NCBI GenBank assembly: GCA_902538085.1
Contig: CACBDV010000001.1
Span: 375,063-439,062, forward strand
Length of the DNA stretch: 64,000 nucleotides
Source of the DNA: an uncultured Alphaproteobacteria bacterium
Lineage (GTDB): Bacteria; Pseudomonadota; Alphaproteobacteria; HIMB59
Direction of reading: 5' to 3'
The translations under genes were made by a program, and so were the position numbers. The stretch's first letter is position 1, and each line of letters opens with the position of its first letter. Below the pieces are notes generated by a model. It did not search any database and was not told where the DNA came from. It saw nothing but the letters and a program-made list of their open reading frames with translations. Positions 8,516 through 17,644 of the stretch are shown here, piece by piece.

Positions 8516-8547
8516 ACTGTCCTATTCCTCTATAAACTGATTTTGTC

Positions 8548-8573
8548 TTAGGGGCAAGAAATCTTACCCCTAA
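8548..8573 (-). promoter_or_regulatory. Stem-loop between pstS and pstC
   Basis: On the minus strand TTAGGGGTAAG pairs with CTTGCCCCTAA around an ATTT tetraloop: an 11-bp stem with one G-T wobble. No T-tract follows, so it is unlikely to be a full terminator. A hairpin right after the binding-protein gene commonly protects that transcript's 3' end, so that pstS outnumbers the membrane subunits. That role is inferred here. Confidence 0.7.
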
Positions 8574-8595
8574 AAATAAGATAATTAATTAATGC

Positions 8596-9672
8596 TTACT
8601 TACAAAGTCCGCTTGAAAAAGCGTAACCAGCATCTTTTAATGGATGTTTTTTTTCAGCACATGCTGCAATATCAAATCCCATTGCATCTAAGCTGTCAGT
8701 AACGTTTCTTACTCTATTGATAAGGTCTGGTACCATAGGTGCAGCACCAATTTTTGTTAGGTAACCGTTATCACCAATTGCTTCATCACTTACCATCATT
8801 TGTGCAAACTCCTGAATGCCAGGTACAACCCCGATGTGATCTGCTTTTAAGTATATGAAAAGAGGTCTTGCCATTGGATACTCATAAGTTGCAATGGATT
8901 CAGCAGATGGTACTACTCCCTCAACAGTAGATGGTTGTAATTTATCTCCGTTGTCTTTTAGATAAGAATAACCAAAGTAACCAAAACGTTCTGGATCCTC
9001 AACTAGTTTTTGAACAATAAGAGTGTCATTCTCACCCATCTCGATGATTTTTCCATCTTCTCTGTAATCAGTACATCCATCGTCACTGCCAGTTACTGCT
9101 TCTAATGTACATCCAGCTTCCATTACTTTACCATCAAATGCATCTCTTGTTCCTGAGGTTGGAGGAGCTACTAATACTTCAATTTTATATGCAGGAAGGC
9201 TTGGGTTAATTTCGTTCCAAGTTTGATATGGATTTTCGACCACTTCACCATCAACAACAACTTTTGCAGCCATAGCTGTAAAGATTTCTTCTCTTGTTAG
9301 AGAAAAAGGTTCTGCTTCGTTGGAGTGAGAAAAAGTAATACCGTCATTAGCCCACATCACTTCAATTACGTTTGTTACACCGGCTTCAAGACATAATTTA
9401 GCTTCTTTAGCTTTCATTGGTCGTGACGCTCCAGTAATATCTGGAAATTCAACTCCCACACCAGCACAAAATGCTTTCATTCCACCACCAGTTCCAATTG
9501 GATTGTAAGTGGGGGTTTTAAAACCTGACTCGCCGAGTCTTTGTGCGTTTACTGTTCCATATGGGTATACTGTTGATGAGCCAACAATATTAATTTGATC
9601 TCTTGCAAAAGTTTCAGCAGAGAAAAGTACGCTTACTGCTAGAGCAAGAAAAGTTAACATAGATTTTTTCAT
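8596..9672 (-). CDS. pstS: Phosphate ABC transporter substrate-binding protein PstS
   Basis: A 358-residue periplasmic protein with a cleavable signal peptide (MKKSMLTFLALAVSVLFSAETFA). The phosphate-binding signatures are 'IVGSSTVYPY' near the N-terminus, 'PIGTGGGMKAFCAG' and 'ITGASRPMK'; 'PPTSGTRDAF' supplies the second binding loop. It captures phosphate for PstCAB. The ATG is preceded by 'AAAGGAAC', a good ribosome site. A Pho-box-like direct repeat lies about 60-80 bp upstream, between phoR and pstS, so the transporter can be induced separately from phoR. Confidence 0.96.
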   Translation of the reverse strand: MKKSMLTFLALAVSVLFSAETFARDQINIVGSSTVYPYGTVNAQRLGESGFKTPTYNPIGTGGGMKAFCAGVGVEFPDITGASRPMKAKEAKLCLEAGVTNVIEVMWANDGITFSHSNEAEPFSLTREEIFTAMAAKVVVDGEVVENPYQTWNEINPSLPAYKIEVLVAPPTSGTRDAFDGKVMEAGCTLEAVTGSDDGCTDYREDGKIIEMGENDTLIVQKLVEDPERFGYFGYSYLKDNGDKLQPSTVEGVVPSAESIATYEYPMARPLFIYLKADHIGVVPGIQEFAQMMVSDEAIGDNGYLTKIGAAPMVPDLINRVRNVTDSLDAMGFDIAACAEKKHPLKDAGYAFSSGLCK

Positions 9673-9729
9673 AGTTAAGTTCCTTTATGTTGTTTAAATT
9701 GAGCTAAAAATATCCATTAGAAGTAAATC

Positions 9730-9760
9730 TTATGTTACAAATATGTTAAAGTTTTATTAA
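9730..9760 (-). promoter_or_regulatory. Pho-box-like direct repeat upstream of pstS
   Basis: On the minus strand the sequence TTTAACAT-ATT-TGTAACAT has two 8-nt half-sites spaced 11 bp start to start, the geometry of a PhoB box. It is followed towards phoR by the shared TTAATAAAA flank, also seen upstream of plcP and near 17650. It sits about 60-80 bp upstream of the pstS start, where an activator would bind. The match is to the family consensus from memory, not to a computed matrix. Confidence 0.7.
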
Positions 9761-11022
9761 GCATGCTTTGGAATTGTGATTAAAAACTCTGAGCCTTTTC
9801 CAACTTCACTTTTTATGTCAATAAAACCCATGTTTTTATTCAAAATATGTTTCACAATTGAAAGGCCTAATCCAGTACCACCAACCTCTTTGGATCGAGC
9901 ACTGTCCACTCTGTAAAATCTCTCGGTAAGCCTTGAGATGTGCTCTTCTGCAATGCCTATGCCATTATCCTTGAAGGAAATTTCGACATATTCAGTCATA
10001 TTGCTAGTATTCATTTTTTCACGAGCTTTAATTAAAATTTTAGCACCATCTTTTGAATATTTAACAGCGTTGTTAACGATATTGACAACCACTTGAATAA
10101 ATTCTTCATGAGGACATCCAACTAAAAGAGATTGGTCTAAATTAATATCAACATTTATTTTTTTCTTTAAAATTTTTGACTCCAATGAGTTTATTCCAAT
10201 TTTAACGGTATTTAATAAATTACAAAATTGGTCATTCTCATTAGTTTTTTTATTCTCGATGGAACTTAAACTTAATAGATCATCAATCAAAGAGTTCATT
10301 CGATTTGACTGATCTTGAATAATTGAAATAAATTTTTTTTTATTTTTTTCATCGTCAACAGTTAAAAGTGTTTCTAAATATCCTATTATTGAAGAGAGTG
10401 GAGTTTTTAATTCGTGACTTACATTAGCTACGAAGTCAGTTCTTACCATCTCAAGATTTTTAATTGCAGTAATGTCTTTAAAAGCAACGCAAAAAAAATC
10501 GTTAATTGGAAATCCTGTAACGTCGTAATATCGGTCATTTGGTATTAATCTGTTCCACTCAAAATTTTTTTTTGATTTAGTTTTAAGTGCGTTACTTAGA
10601 TTTTCAGACAAAGATAAGTCTCTTAAACCTATTTTAAGGTTATCTGCATTTTCTAAATTAAATGTCTCTTTGAAAATATTATTAACGAATATGATATTAT
10701 AATCGTAATCTATAATAACTATTGAGAGGTCTAAGGAGTTAAGAATGTCTTGATACTCCAAACTTTGTTTGTCACCAACTTCGATGCGTCTTTCTTTGTC
10801 TAAAAGAGTCTCTTCTAAAATATTTCGGACTTTTGTAAATAACATATTGTCAGATTTTCTTAGGTCAAAAGTTTTTTTTTCAAGATAGCTCTCAAAGAAA
10901 TAATAAGAAATGAAATAAACTAAACTCTGAGAAATAATTGATATTAAAAAAATATTAATTGAAGTACTAAAAAACAAAAATAAGTTTAATGAGAGAACAG
11001 CAATAGAAAATACAAATAACAT
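9757..11022 (-). CDS. phoR: Phosphate regulon sensor histidine kinase PhoR
   Basis: A 421-residue membrane histidine kinase. Two hydrophobic segments lie in the first ~45 residues with almost no periplasmic loop, then a PAS-like region (~95-185), a HisKA domain with phospho-acceptor His203 in 'FVANVSHELKTPLSSIIGYLETL', and an ATPase domain with 'VNNAVKYSK' (N box), 'DNGIGI' and 'GGTGLGLSIVKHI'. This architecture, without a large sensory domain, is typical of PhoR, which reads Pst status through PhoU. It ends 84 bp before pstS and begins 1 bp after ppk. Confidence 0.93.
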   Translation of the reverse strand: MLFVFSIAVLSLNLFLFFSTSINIFLISIISQSLVYFISYYFFESYLEKKTFDLRKSDNMLFTKVRNILEETLLDKERRIEVGDKQSLEYQDILNSLDLSIVIIDYDYNIIFVNNIFKETFNLENADNLKIGLRDLSLSENLSNALKTKSKKNFEWNRLIPNDRYYDVTGFPINDFFCVAFKDITAIKNLEMVRTDFVANVSHELKTPLSSIIGYLETLLTVDDEKNKKKFISIIQDQSNRMNSLIDDLLSLSSIENKKTNENDQFCNLLNTVKIGINSLESKILKKKINVDINLDQSLLVGCPHEEFIQVVVNIVNNAVKYSKDGAKILIKAREKMNTSNMTEYVEISFKDNGIGIAEEHISRLTERFYRVDSARSKEVGGTGLGLSIVKHILNKNMGFIDIKSEVGKGSEFLITIPKHA

Positions 11023-11023
11023 T

Positions 11024-13108
11024 TTATTGTTTTTCTATTTTTTTATAGACCTTTTTGGCAGCAGTGCCTCTCCCTGAGAGACTAGGGTTGGTCATAAAAT
11101 ATTTATGTGAGTCTATTTTTAGTTTAGAGTTTATTTTTTGATAATTTCCATCTGAGTCGAGTATCCAAGTATTTTGATTATCGTTAATGGCAGTGTACAT
11201 AATTTGATATAAAATTTGTTCGTGAACAGTTTTGTTATCGATAGGAACTAATGTTTCCACGCGCCTGTCAAAATTTCTAGTCATCCAGTCAGCAGATGAA
11301 ATATAAATTTTTGCTTTTTTACTGGGTAGTTTATTGCCTTTTCCGAAACAAACTACACGTGAATGCTCTAAAAATCTTCCTACAATACTTTTAACTTCTA
11401 TGTTTTCTGACATTCCTTTAACACCAGGAACTAAGCAGCAGATACCTCTAATTAAACAAGTAATTTTCACTCCTGCTTTAGATGCTTCGTAAAGTTTGTT
11501 AATTATTTCTTGATCAACTAAATTATTCATCTTGATCCATATGTTAGCTGGCTTTTTAATTTTTGATAAACCTATTTCGTAGTCAATATGTTCGTATAGT
11601 TTTTGTCTTAAGTTATATGGAGAGAAAGATATTCGTTTAAAATCTTTTGCCATGTTGTAACTACTCATATAATGAAATAATTTTATAGCATCAGATGCTA
11701 GATCTTTATTACAAGTAAAAAATGATAGATCTGTATAAACCTTTGCTGTTTGAGGATGATAGTTACCAGTACCATAGTGAACGTAATGGACTAAATTTTT
11801 TTTTTCTCTTCTAGTAACTAAGGAAACTTTTGCATGAATTTTTAGATTTAAAAAACCATACACTACTTGAACTCCAGCTTTTTCCAAATTTGATGCCCAC
11901 TGTAGATTTTTTTCTTCATCAAACCTTGCTTTTAACTCAACAACTGCTGTTACAGATTTACCAGCATCAGCAGCACGAATGAGTGCATCAATGATTGGCG
12001 ATTGATCGCTAGTACGATACAAAGTTTGCTTAATTGCCACAACGTTTTTGTCGTTTGATGCTTGATCTAAAAAACTAACAACAACATTAAAAGACTCAAA
12101 AGGGTGGTGTACAACTAAATCCTTTTTTTTGATTGCTGCAAAACAATCACCGCCAAAATCATTTATTCGCTGTGGGAAACGAGGTTTAAATTTTTTATAA
12201 TTTAAATTCTTGTTTTTTATATTTCCAAAGACTTCTGATAATTGGTCGAACCCCAGTAGATCTTCGTATTCAAAAATTTCATTTTCAGATACATTCAACT
12301 CGTTAATGATGAATGATTTAAAATTATTATTAAGACTTTTTTGAACATCTAATCTGATTACCTGTCCTCTTTTTCTTTCCCTGACAAGTTTTTTAAACTC
12401 TCTGATAAGATCGTCTGCCTCCTCCAAAACCTCTAAATCACTGTCCCTTATTACGCGAAATAGATTTGTATCAATAACATCAAAATCATGGAATACATCC
12501 CCAACATAATTGTTAATTATTGACTCTACGGGATAAAAATAAATACCCTGTTTATCAATAATTTTAAGAAAGCGTTGTTTTAAATCTGATACTCTCATAA
12601 CTGAGATAAATTCTTTTTTTGATTTTTTATTTTTAATTTTAGCGATAAGACACAAACTTAAATTTGGTATAAAGGGCAAAGGGTGTGTGCTATCAACTGT
12701 AATTGGTGTCAGAATCGAAATAATTTCATTCAAATAATAATTTTTTATGTGGGACAAATGTTTTTTTAAAAACTTATCTCTTAAAATATAGATTTTATTT
12801 TTTTTTAATTCTTTTTCAATTTGACCATACGATTCATTTTGCCTTTTAATCAAACCTCTTGTTAATGAGTCAACAATTTTAATTTGATCATCAATCTTCA
12901 TTCCATCAAAACTTTTTTTATTAGGAGTGAGTTTTAACTGTTCAATTAATCCAGCCACTCTTACTGAAAAAAATTCATCTAAGTTTGATGCAGCAATACT
13001 TATAAAATTTAGTCGTTCTAAAATTGGGACGTTTTTATCATAGGATAATTCATTTACTCTCTCATTAAATTTTAGCCAGGATATTTCTCTATTAAAATAC
13101 TTATTCAT
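11024..13108 (-). CDS. ppk: Polyphosphate kinase PPK1
   Basis: A 694-residue protein of normal PPK1 length. The N-terminus 'YFNREISWLKFNERV' and 'ASNLDEFFSVRVAGL' are diagnostic. The two phospholipase-D-like catalytic halves carry 'NLKIHAKVSLVTRR' (autophosphorylated histidine) and 'FLEHSRVVCFG' (second conserved histidine). It makes polyphosphate from ATP, reversibly, at the membrane periphery. It overlaps sixA by 8 bp and is followed by phoR after 1 bp, which puts polyphosphate storage in the same transcription unit as phosphate sensing. Confidence 0.95.
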   Translation of the reverse strand: MNKYFNREISWLKFNERVNELSYDKNVPILERLNFISIAASNLDEFFSVRVAGLIEQLKLTPNKKSFDGMKIDDQIKIVDSLTRGLIKRQNESYGQIEKELKKNKIYILRDKFLKKHLSHIKNYYLNEIISILTPITVDSTHPLPFIPNLSLCLIAKIKNKKSKKEFISVMRVSDLKQRFLKIIDKQGIYFYPVESIINNYVGDVFHDFDVIDTNLFRVIRDSDLEVLEEADDLIREFKKLVRERKRGQVIRLDVQKSLNNNFKSFIINELNVSENEIFEYEDLLGFDQLSEVFGNIKNKNLNYKKFKPRFPQRINDFGGDCFAAIKKKDLVVHHPFESFNVVVSFLDQASNDKNVVAIKQTLYRTSDQSPIIDALIRAADAGKSVTAVVELKARFDEEKNLQWASNLEKAGVQVVYGFLNLKIHAKVSLVTRREKKNLVHYVHYGTGNYHPQTAKVYTDLSFFTCNKDLASDAIKLFHYMSSYNMAKDFKRISFSPYNLRQKLYEHIDYEIGLSKIKKPANIWIKMNNLVDQEIINKLYEASKAGVKITCLIRGICCLVPGVKGMSENIEVKSIVGRFLEHSRVVCFGKGNKLPSKKAKIYISSADWMTRNFDRRVETLVPIDNKTVHEQILYQIMYTAINDNQNTWILDSDGNYQKINSKLKIDSHKYFMTNPSLSGRGTAAKKVYKKIEKQ

Positions 13109-13610
13109 TCTTGTAATTATAACTTTTAAGTCTTTTTACTAATTGTAGTTCTTTAATTTCACCAGTATTTTTTTTTATCTCACTCCAGGAATTAATATAT
13201 AGATTAATCTCGCAAAATGCACATGTTGGAAATTTTATTATTTTATCTTTTGCAATATAGTTAATTAAATCAATCAAAGCTGGATTATGACCTACTATCA
13301 TTAAATTTTTGTTAATTTTAATTTTTTTTATCCATTTAATTAAATCGTTAAAGTTGAAAGTATATAGTTCACTTTCAAAATTAACTTTAATTGAGTCTTT
13401 AAATATTTTTTTGCAAGTCTCTTGTGTTCTTTTTGAATTCGATGAAAAAATTGAGATATCTTTAAAATTTAGTTTTTTAAAAATATGCGTTGCCATTACT
13501 TTGCAACTAAAAATCCCCCTCTCAGATAATGGTCTTTCATGATCGTCTAATTCTAAATTTTTCCAAGAGGATTTAGCGTGACGTAATAAAAATAGTTTTT
13601 TTTCAATCAT
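13101..13610 (-). CDS. sixA: SixA-type histidine phosphatase
   Basis: A 169-residue histidine-phosphatase-superfamily protein. It has the RHG-type motif as 'LLRHAKSSW' (Arg10-His11), 'ERPLSERG' and the second catalytic histidine in 'LMIVGHNPAL'. The short form with RHAKSSW is the SixA family, which dephosphorylates phosphohistidine proteins. It is first in the sixA-ppk-phoR run. Only 11 bp separate its start from that of divergent ppx. The substrate in this organism is unknown. Confidence 0.85.
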   Translation of the reverse strand: MIEKKLFLLRHAKSSWKNLELDDHERPLSERGIFSCKVMATHIFKKLNFKDISIFSSNSKRTQETCKKIFKDSIKVNFESELYTFNFNDLIKWIKKIKINKNLMIVGHNPALIDLINYIAKDKIIKFPTCAFCEINLYINSWSEIKKNTGEIKELQLVKRLKSYNYKNE

Positions 13611-13621
13611 CTGTTAAATAT

Positions 13622-15082
13622 ATGCAATATAATATGCTTAATAAAAAAGATTCTATTGCAGTAATAGATATAGGGTCAAATTCAGTAAGATTGTGTGTAT
13701 TTAGGGGCAATATGAGAAGCCCTGATGTGCTCTATAATAAAAAATTTTTTTGTGGGTTAGGTGAATACCTTCCAAAAACAAAATTGATCAGCAAAGAGGC
13801 TGAAAAAAAATGTATCAACTCAATAATTTTTTTTAACTCAATAATTGAAGAAATAAAACCTAACCACTCTGTCGCTTTGTGTACTGCAGCAATTCGAAAT
13901 GCTTCTAACAAAAAACAAATTACAAATAAGATACAAAAAGTTTTTAAGGGAAAAGTTTTAACTTTATCTGGAAGACAAGAGGCCTCCTATGCCACACTAG
14001 GCGTTCGTTCTGCAATACCTAGGGCCAATGGGACCATTATTGATATGGGAGGTGGCAGTCTTGAATTAGCACAAATAACACCACATAAAATTAAAAATAT
14101 ATCTTCTTTTCCTTTGGGTATATTAAACTTCACTAAAGAACATAAAGAGCATAAAAAAATTAACAAAGAAATAAATTCAAAACATAAAAATCAAAAAATC
14201 TTCTATTTAATTGGTGGAGCATTTAGGACAATTGCAAGATGTTATATTTATTTTAATAAATTGCCCTTTAATGAAATACACAACTTGAGTATCTCTCGGA
14301 AAAATTTTTATGAATTAAAATCAGAATTACAAAAAATTGGGATTGACGACCTACAAAAAATTCCGAAAATTTCTGTCGACAGAATAAAACATATTCATAT
14401 TGCAATAGAAGTATTGGACAAGGTGTTAAAATTATCAAACTGCGAGCAGTTTATTTATCCAAGATACGGGATTAGAGAGGGTTTCATTTACGAAAATCTT
14501 CCCAAAAAGCAAAGGCTTTTAGATCCAACTGAAATTTCTTTAGAATTAATAGCTAAAAGTAGATGTCGTTTTTTAATATTTAATAAAAAGACTTTTGCTT
14601 GGATTAAAAATGTTTATTTAAAATTTATAAATTTAAAAATGTCCCCTAACCAACTGAGAGTAATAAAACTCTCATGCATTATTTCAGATTTGGGATGGGA
14701 GCAAACAGCCAAAATTAGAGCTTCTTATGCATTCAACCTAATATTAAATAGTCCTCTAGTAGGAATAGAACAATCAGAAAAAGTATTTATTGCATATTTA
14801 GTGTATTTAAGGCACACGAAAAATATCTTAGACCAAAGGGTTATTGAAAAAGAATTAAGTACCTATTTATCTTATTTATCAAGTGACGAAAAAAAGTTAG
14901 CTTATCAGATTGGGTGTGTATTAAATTTTTTATACTCTATAACTAAGGGTTCCTCTTTTTTATTAAAACAGCTTGATCTTAAATCTTTAACATTGGCAGA
15001 GCAAAAAAAGGTTTCGTCTATTCAAAAAGTACCAAAATCAGGCAAAACTGAACAGCTTTATAACCTAATTAGAAAATTTTAA
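13622..15082 (+). CDS. ppx: Exopolyphosphatase / Ppx-GppA phosphatase
   Basis: A 486-residue ASKHA-fold phosphatase. Its motifs are 'VIDIGSNSVRLCVF' (phosphate 1), 'TAAIRNASN', 'GRQEASYATLGVRSA' (catalytic glutamate) and 'IIDMGGGSLELAQI' (phosphate 2). The C-terminal half is an HD-like helical region of the long Ppx form. It releases phosphate from polyphosphate and may also act on pppGpp. It diverges from sixA-ppk, so synthesis and breakdown of polyphosphate lie side by side. A start at the internal Met5 is also possible. Confidence 0.9.
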   Translation: MQYNMLNKKDSIAVIDIGSNSVRLCVFRGNMRSPDVLYNKKFFCGLGEYLPKTKLISKEAEKKCINSIIFFNSIIEEIKPNHSVALCTAAIRNASNKKQITNKIQKVFKGKVLTLSGRQEASYATLGVRSAIPRANGTIIDMGGGSLELAQITPHKIKNISSFPLGILNFTKEHKEHKKINKEINSKHKNQKIFYLIGGAFRTIARCYIYFNKLPFNEIHNLSISRKNFYELKSELQKIGIDDLQKIPKISVDRIKHIHIAIEVLDKVLKLSNCEQFIYPRYGIREGFIYENLPKKQRLLDPTEISLELIAKSRCRFLIFNKKTFAWIKNVYLKFINLKMSPNQLRVIKLSCIISDLGWEQTAKIRASYAFNLILNSPLVGIEQSEKVFIAYLVYLRHTKNILDQRVIEKELSTYLSYLSSDEKKLAYQIGCVLNFLYSITKGSSFLLKQLDLKSLTLAEQKKVSSIQKVPKSGKTEQLYNLIRKF

Positions 15083-15135
15083 TATTAGATTAATATTTTT
15101 TTAATTAAAATTACATAATCAATAAATCTAATATT
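15081..15135. repeat. 11-bp perfect inverted repeat between ppx and the beta-propeller gene
   Basis: AATATTAGATT at 15081-15091 is matched by AATCTAATATT at 15125-15135, with 33 nt of AT-rich sequence between. The left arm includes the last two bases of the ppx stop codon. It ends about 23 bp before the next gene's ATG. It could be an operator or a weak transcript-end structure. No T-tract follows. Confidence 0.5.
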
Positions 15136-15158
15136 CTTTGGTATTTGGAGAAAAAATA

Positions 15159-16718
15159 ATGAAATTATTATTATCAATGCTTTTAAGCTTTGTTTTTTTC
15201 AATGTAAATGCATTGGAACTTAATAAAATCTCAGGCTATTCAACTTTTTCATGGGACGAAGGTGGATCAGAAATTTTAGCTTACGACTCTCAAAGAAACA
15301 GAATATTTGTAACAAACAATCTAACAAAATCTATAGATGTTTTAGATATTACAAGATTACCATATACAGAAAAATTAATTTCAATCAAACCAAGAGCAGG
15401 TGTTGGTGGAATAAACAGTGTTGCTGTTTCAGAACAAGCAGGTTTGCTTGCTTTAGCAATCGAGGCAGAAGACAAACAAGACAATGGTGCTGTTTTGTTC
15501 TATAATCTTAATACATTAAAATTGGCTTTTGGGTACTCAGTAGGTGCGCTGCCTGATAATGTTGTATTTACTCCGGATGGGAAATATGCATTGGTCGCCA
15601 ATGAGGGTGAGCCAAATGATGACTACACTGTTGATCCCAAAGGATCTGTTTCAATTATTGATTTAAACAAATGGTTTGTTGGCCCTAGTGAAGATAAAAT
15701 CAGAAATATAAACTTTTATTACAATGGGGCTCCAGAGGGTGGCAGAATTGTAAAACCTGGATCATCTTTTTTGTATGATGCTGAACCAGAGTTTATAGCA
15801 GTTAGCGGTGACTCTAAAAGAGCTTATGTAGCTCTTCAAGAAAATAACGTTATTGCAAAGATAGATATTAGTTTGGGCATAGTTACTGATTACTTTGGTT
15901 TAGGCTATAAAGATTGGTCTCAGTCCGCTCTTGATGCTTCGAATAAGGATAACAGAGTTAATATACAGCCTTGGCCGGTTAAAGGAATGTATCAACCAGA
16001 CACCATGGTAGTTGTCAGTAAAGAGATTAATGGTGAAATGTATGATTATGTTTTAATGGCTAATGAGGGAGATGCAAAAGATTACGATGGATTCTCAGAA
16101 GAGGTAAGGGTCGCTGATTTAACTTTAGACCCTTCAGTCTTTCCTAATGCCTCAGAGCTACAAAAAAAATCAAATCTCGGTAGGTTAAAAACAACTACTA
16201 CTATGGGAGATGCTGATGGTGACGGTTTTTATGAAGAAATCTATACCTACGGCGGAAGATCTTTTTCAATTTTAGACGGTAATACCGGACAAATTATTTA
16301 TGATAGCGGTAATGATATTGCTGTTAGAACAGCGTTTTCAGGTTTTTTTAACTGGAATGAGGATGCGGGATCTTTTGATGACAGAAGTGACGATAAAGGT
16401 GCAGAGCCAGAGGCTCTTACAGTTGGAGAAATTGATGGAAGAACAATAGCTTTTGTAGGTCTTGAAAGACAGGGCGGTATCATGATGTACGATATTACTG
16501 GTATGGTAAAACCAAAATTTCTTGGATATTTTAATGGTAGAAACTTTTTTGGAGATGGTACAAAACAAACTGGTGGTGACATATCTCCTGAATCATTAGT
16601 TTTTATACCTGCCGACAAGACACCTCCACTTTATCATGTCAGAAAAGGAACTCCTTTATTGATTGGAGCCTATGAACTTTCGGGTTCAACTGCTATTTAC
16701 GAAGTTATAATTGATTAG
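15159..16718 (+). CDS. Secreted choice-of-anchor-I type beta-propeller protein
   Basis: The start used here is ATG at 15159, preceded by 'TTGGAG' at a sensible distance; the ORF track start is seven codons earlier and would spoil the signal peptide (MKLLLSMLLSFVFFNVNA). The mature ~500 residues show WD-like blades (SILDGNTGQIIYDSG, FTPDGKYALVANEGEPNDDY) and a calcium-binding-like 'DADGDGFYE'. This matches the choice-of-anchor-I family, large extracellular proteins sometimes annotated as alkaline-phosphatase-like. No membrane anchor or sorting tail is visible. It follows ppx, but no phosphatase residues can be shown. Confidence 0.75.
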   Translation: MKLLLSMLLSFVFFNVNALELNKISGYSTFSWDEGGSEILAYDSQRNRIFVTNNLTKSIDVLDITRLPYTEKLISIKPRAGVGGINSVAVSEQAGLLALAIEAEDKQDNGAVLFYNLNTLKLAFGYSVGALPDNVVFTPDGKYALVANEGEPNDDYTVDPKGSVSIIDLNKWFVGPSEDKIRNINFYYNGAPEGGRIVKPGSSFLYDAEPEFIAVSGDSKRAYVALQENNVIAKIDISLGIVTDYFGLGYKDWSQSALDASNKDNRVNIQPWPVKGMYQPDTMVVVSKEINGEMYDYVLMANEGDAKDYDGFSEEVRVADLTLDPSVFPNASELQKKSNLGRLKTTTTMGDADGDGFYEEIYTYGGRSFSILDGNTGQIIYDSGNDIAVRTAFSGFFNWNEDAGSFDDRSDDKGAEPEALTVGEIDGRTIAFVGLERQGGIMMYDITGMVKPKFLGYFNGRNFFGDGTKQTGGDISPESLVFIPADKTPPLYHVRKGTPLLIGAYELSGSTAIYEVIID

Positions 16719-16731
16719 TAATATTTATTTT

Positions 16732-16757
16732 ACCCTCTCTAAATTAATAGGGAGGGT
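16732..16757. terminator. Hairpin between convergent genes, probable transcript end
   Basis: ACCCTCTCTA pairs with TAGGGAGGGT around a 6-nt loop: a 10-bp stem with one wobble, GC-rich for this genome. It fills the 38-bp gap between two converging genes. Neither strand has a strong T-tract, so termination efficiency is uncertain. Confidence 0.55.
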
Positions 16758-17611
16758 TAGATTAAATAGCTTTTTCTAAACTTGTCATTAATAAGTGCAA
16801 TAGCTTTTTTTCCATCCTCAAGTGAAATCTTATCTGGCGGACCCCAAGCAGTTTTATTGACATCAACAATGTAAATTTTTTTCGTATCCCTATCTCTTAA
16901 AATGTCTAACTCCCCAAAATCTAGTTTAAATTTTTTACAAAATTCATTTATTAAACTAATCTCTTCATTTTCAAATAAAGAACAAATTGAGACTATTTTT
17001 GAATAAACAGTTTTAGATTTAAAGCGATATTCTTTTTGAGCAAATTTCACGTAAGCTAATACAATTTCATCTTTAACCCATACGACCCTATAATCGATAG
17101 CAAATTCGTTATAAATATTATTAATTAATTTTTGGTAAACCTTATTTTTATAAATTTTAAATCCTAACGAAGAACTATTTATAATCTTCCCGTCATGTTT
17201 TGCATTTTGCTCTGATTTTTCTAAAATTGAACCATGAAAGTTTTTTGGATCTAAGCTCAGAGAATAACCAAAAATCTCTAAGAAAACTTTATCAACATTA
17301 GATTTACTGATGTCAGTGCAATTTTTATTTATTACTATTTTTTTTGGATTTCCAGAGACTTGGTAGTTACTATTAGTTTTGTCATAAAAATATAATTCTA
17401 TGTCAGCTAGTTCTGGGGAGGACGTAAACCTAACTGGCAAGCCCCATCTAACTTTAGCTAAAGTATAAAGTGGATTCAAAGGCCTTCTAGGGTAACAGAT
17501 TATTTTTTTTTTATTTGATGAGGTAGATTCATATAAGCTAATCAAAAAATAAACATCTCTCAGCCCTCGAAGAATAGTACTAATTACGTCTGAAACAGTT
17601 ATTGATGACAT
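16757..17611 (-). CDS. ATP-grasp-like protein of unknown function
   Basis: About 284 residues from the Met at residue 12 of the track ORF. I prefer this start because the longer one runs into the shared regulatory-like sequence before glnD. The C-terminus (GELDILRDRDTKKIYIVDVNKTAWGPPDKIS) has the acidic-Asn arrangement of the ATP-grasp metal site, and upstream 'YRVVWVKDEIVLAYVKF' fits the lysine/strand region of that fold. There is no signal peptide. ATP-grasp enzymes form carbon-nitrogen bonds using acyl phosphates, but substrate and pathway are unknown here. It is divergent from glnD. Confidence 0.6.
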   Translation of the reverse strand: MSSITVSDVISTILRGLRDVYFLISLYESTSSNKKKIICYPRRPLNPLYTLAKVRWGLPVRFTSSPELADIELYFYDKTNSNYQVSGNPKKIVINKNCTDISKSNVDKVFLEIFGYSLSLDPKNFHGSILEKSEQNAKHDGKIINSSSLGFKIYKNKVYQKLINNIYNEFAIDYRVVWVKDEIVLAYVKFAQKEYRFKSKTVYSKIVSICSLFENEEISLINEFCKKFKLDFGELDILRDRDTKKIYIVDVNKTAWGPPDKISLEDGKKAIALINDKFRKSYLI

Positions 17612-17644
17612 AAATTGATTCTTGAGACCATTACATATATACAA

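Noticed and set aside
15290-16618. Several overlapping ORFs inside the beta-propeller gene
   Set aside because: All are shadows of the 15159-16718 frame, which has a signal peptide and family motifs.
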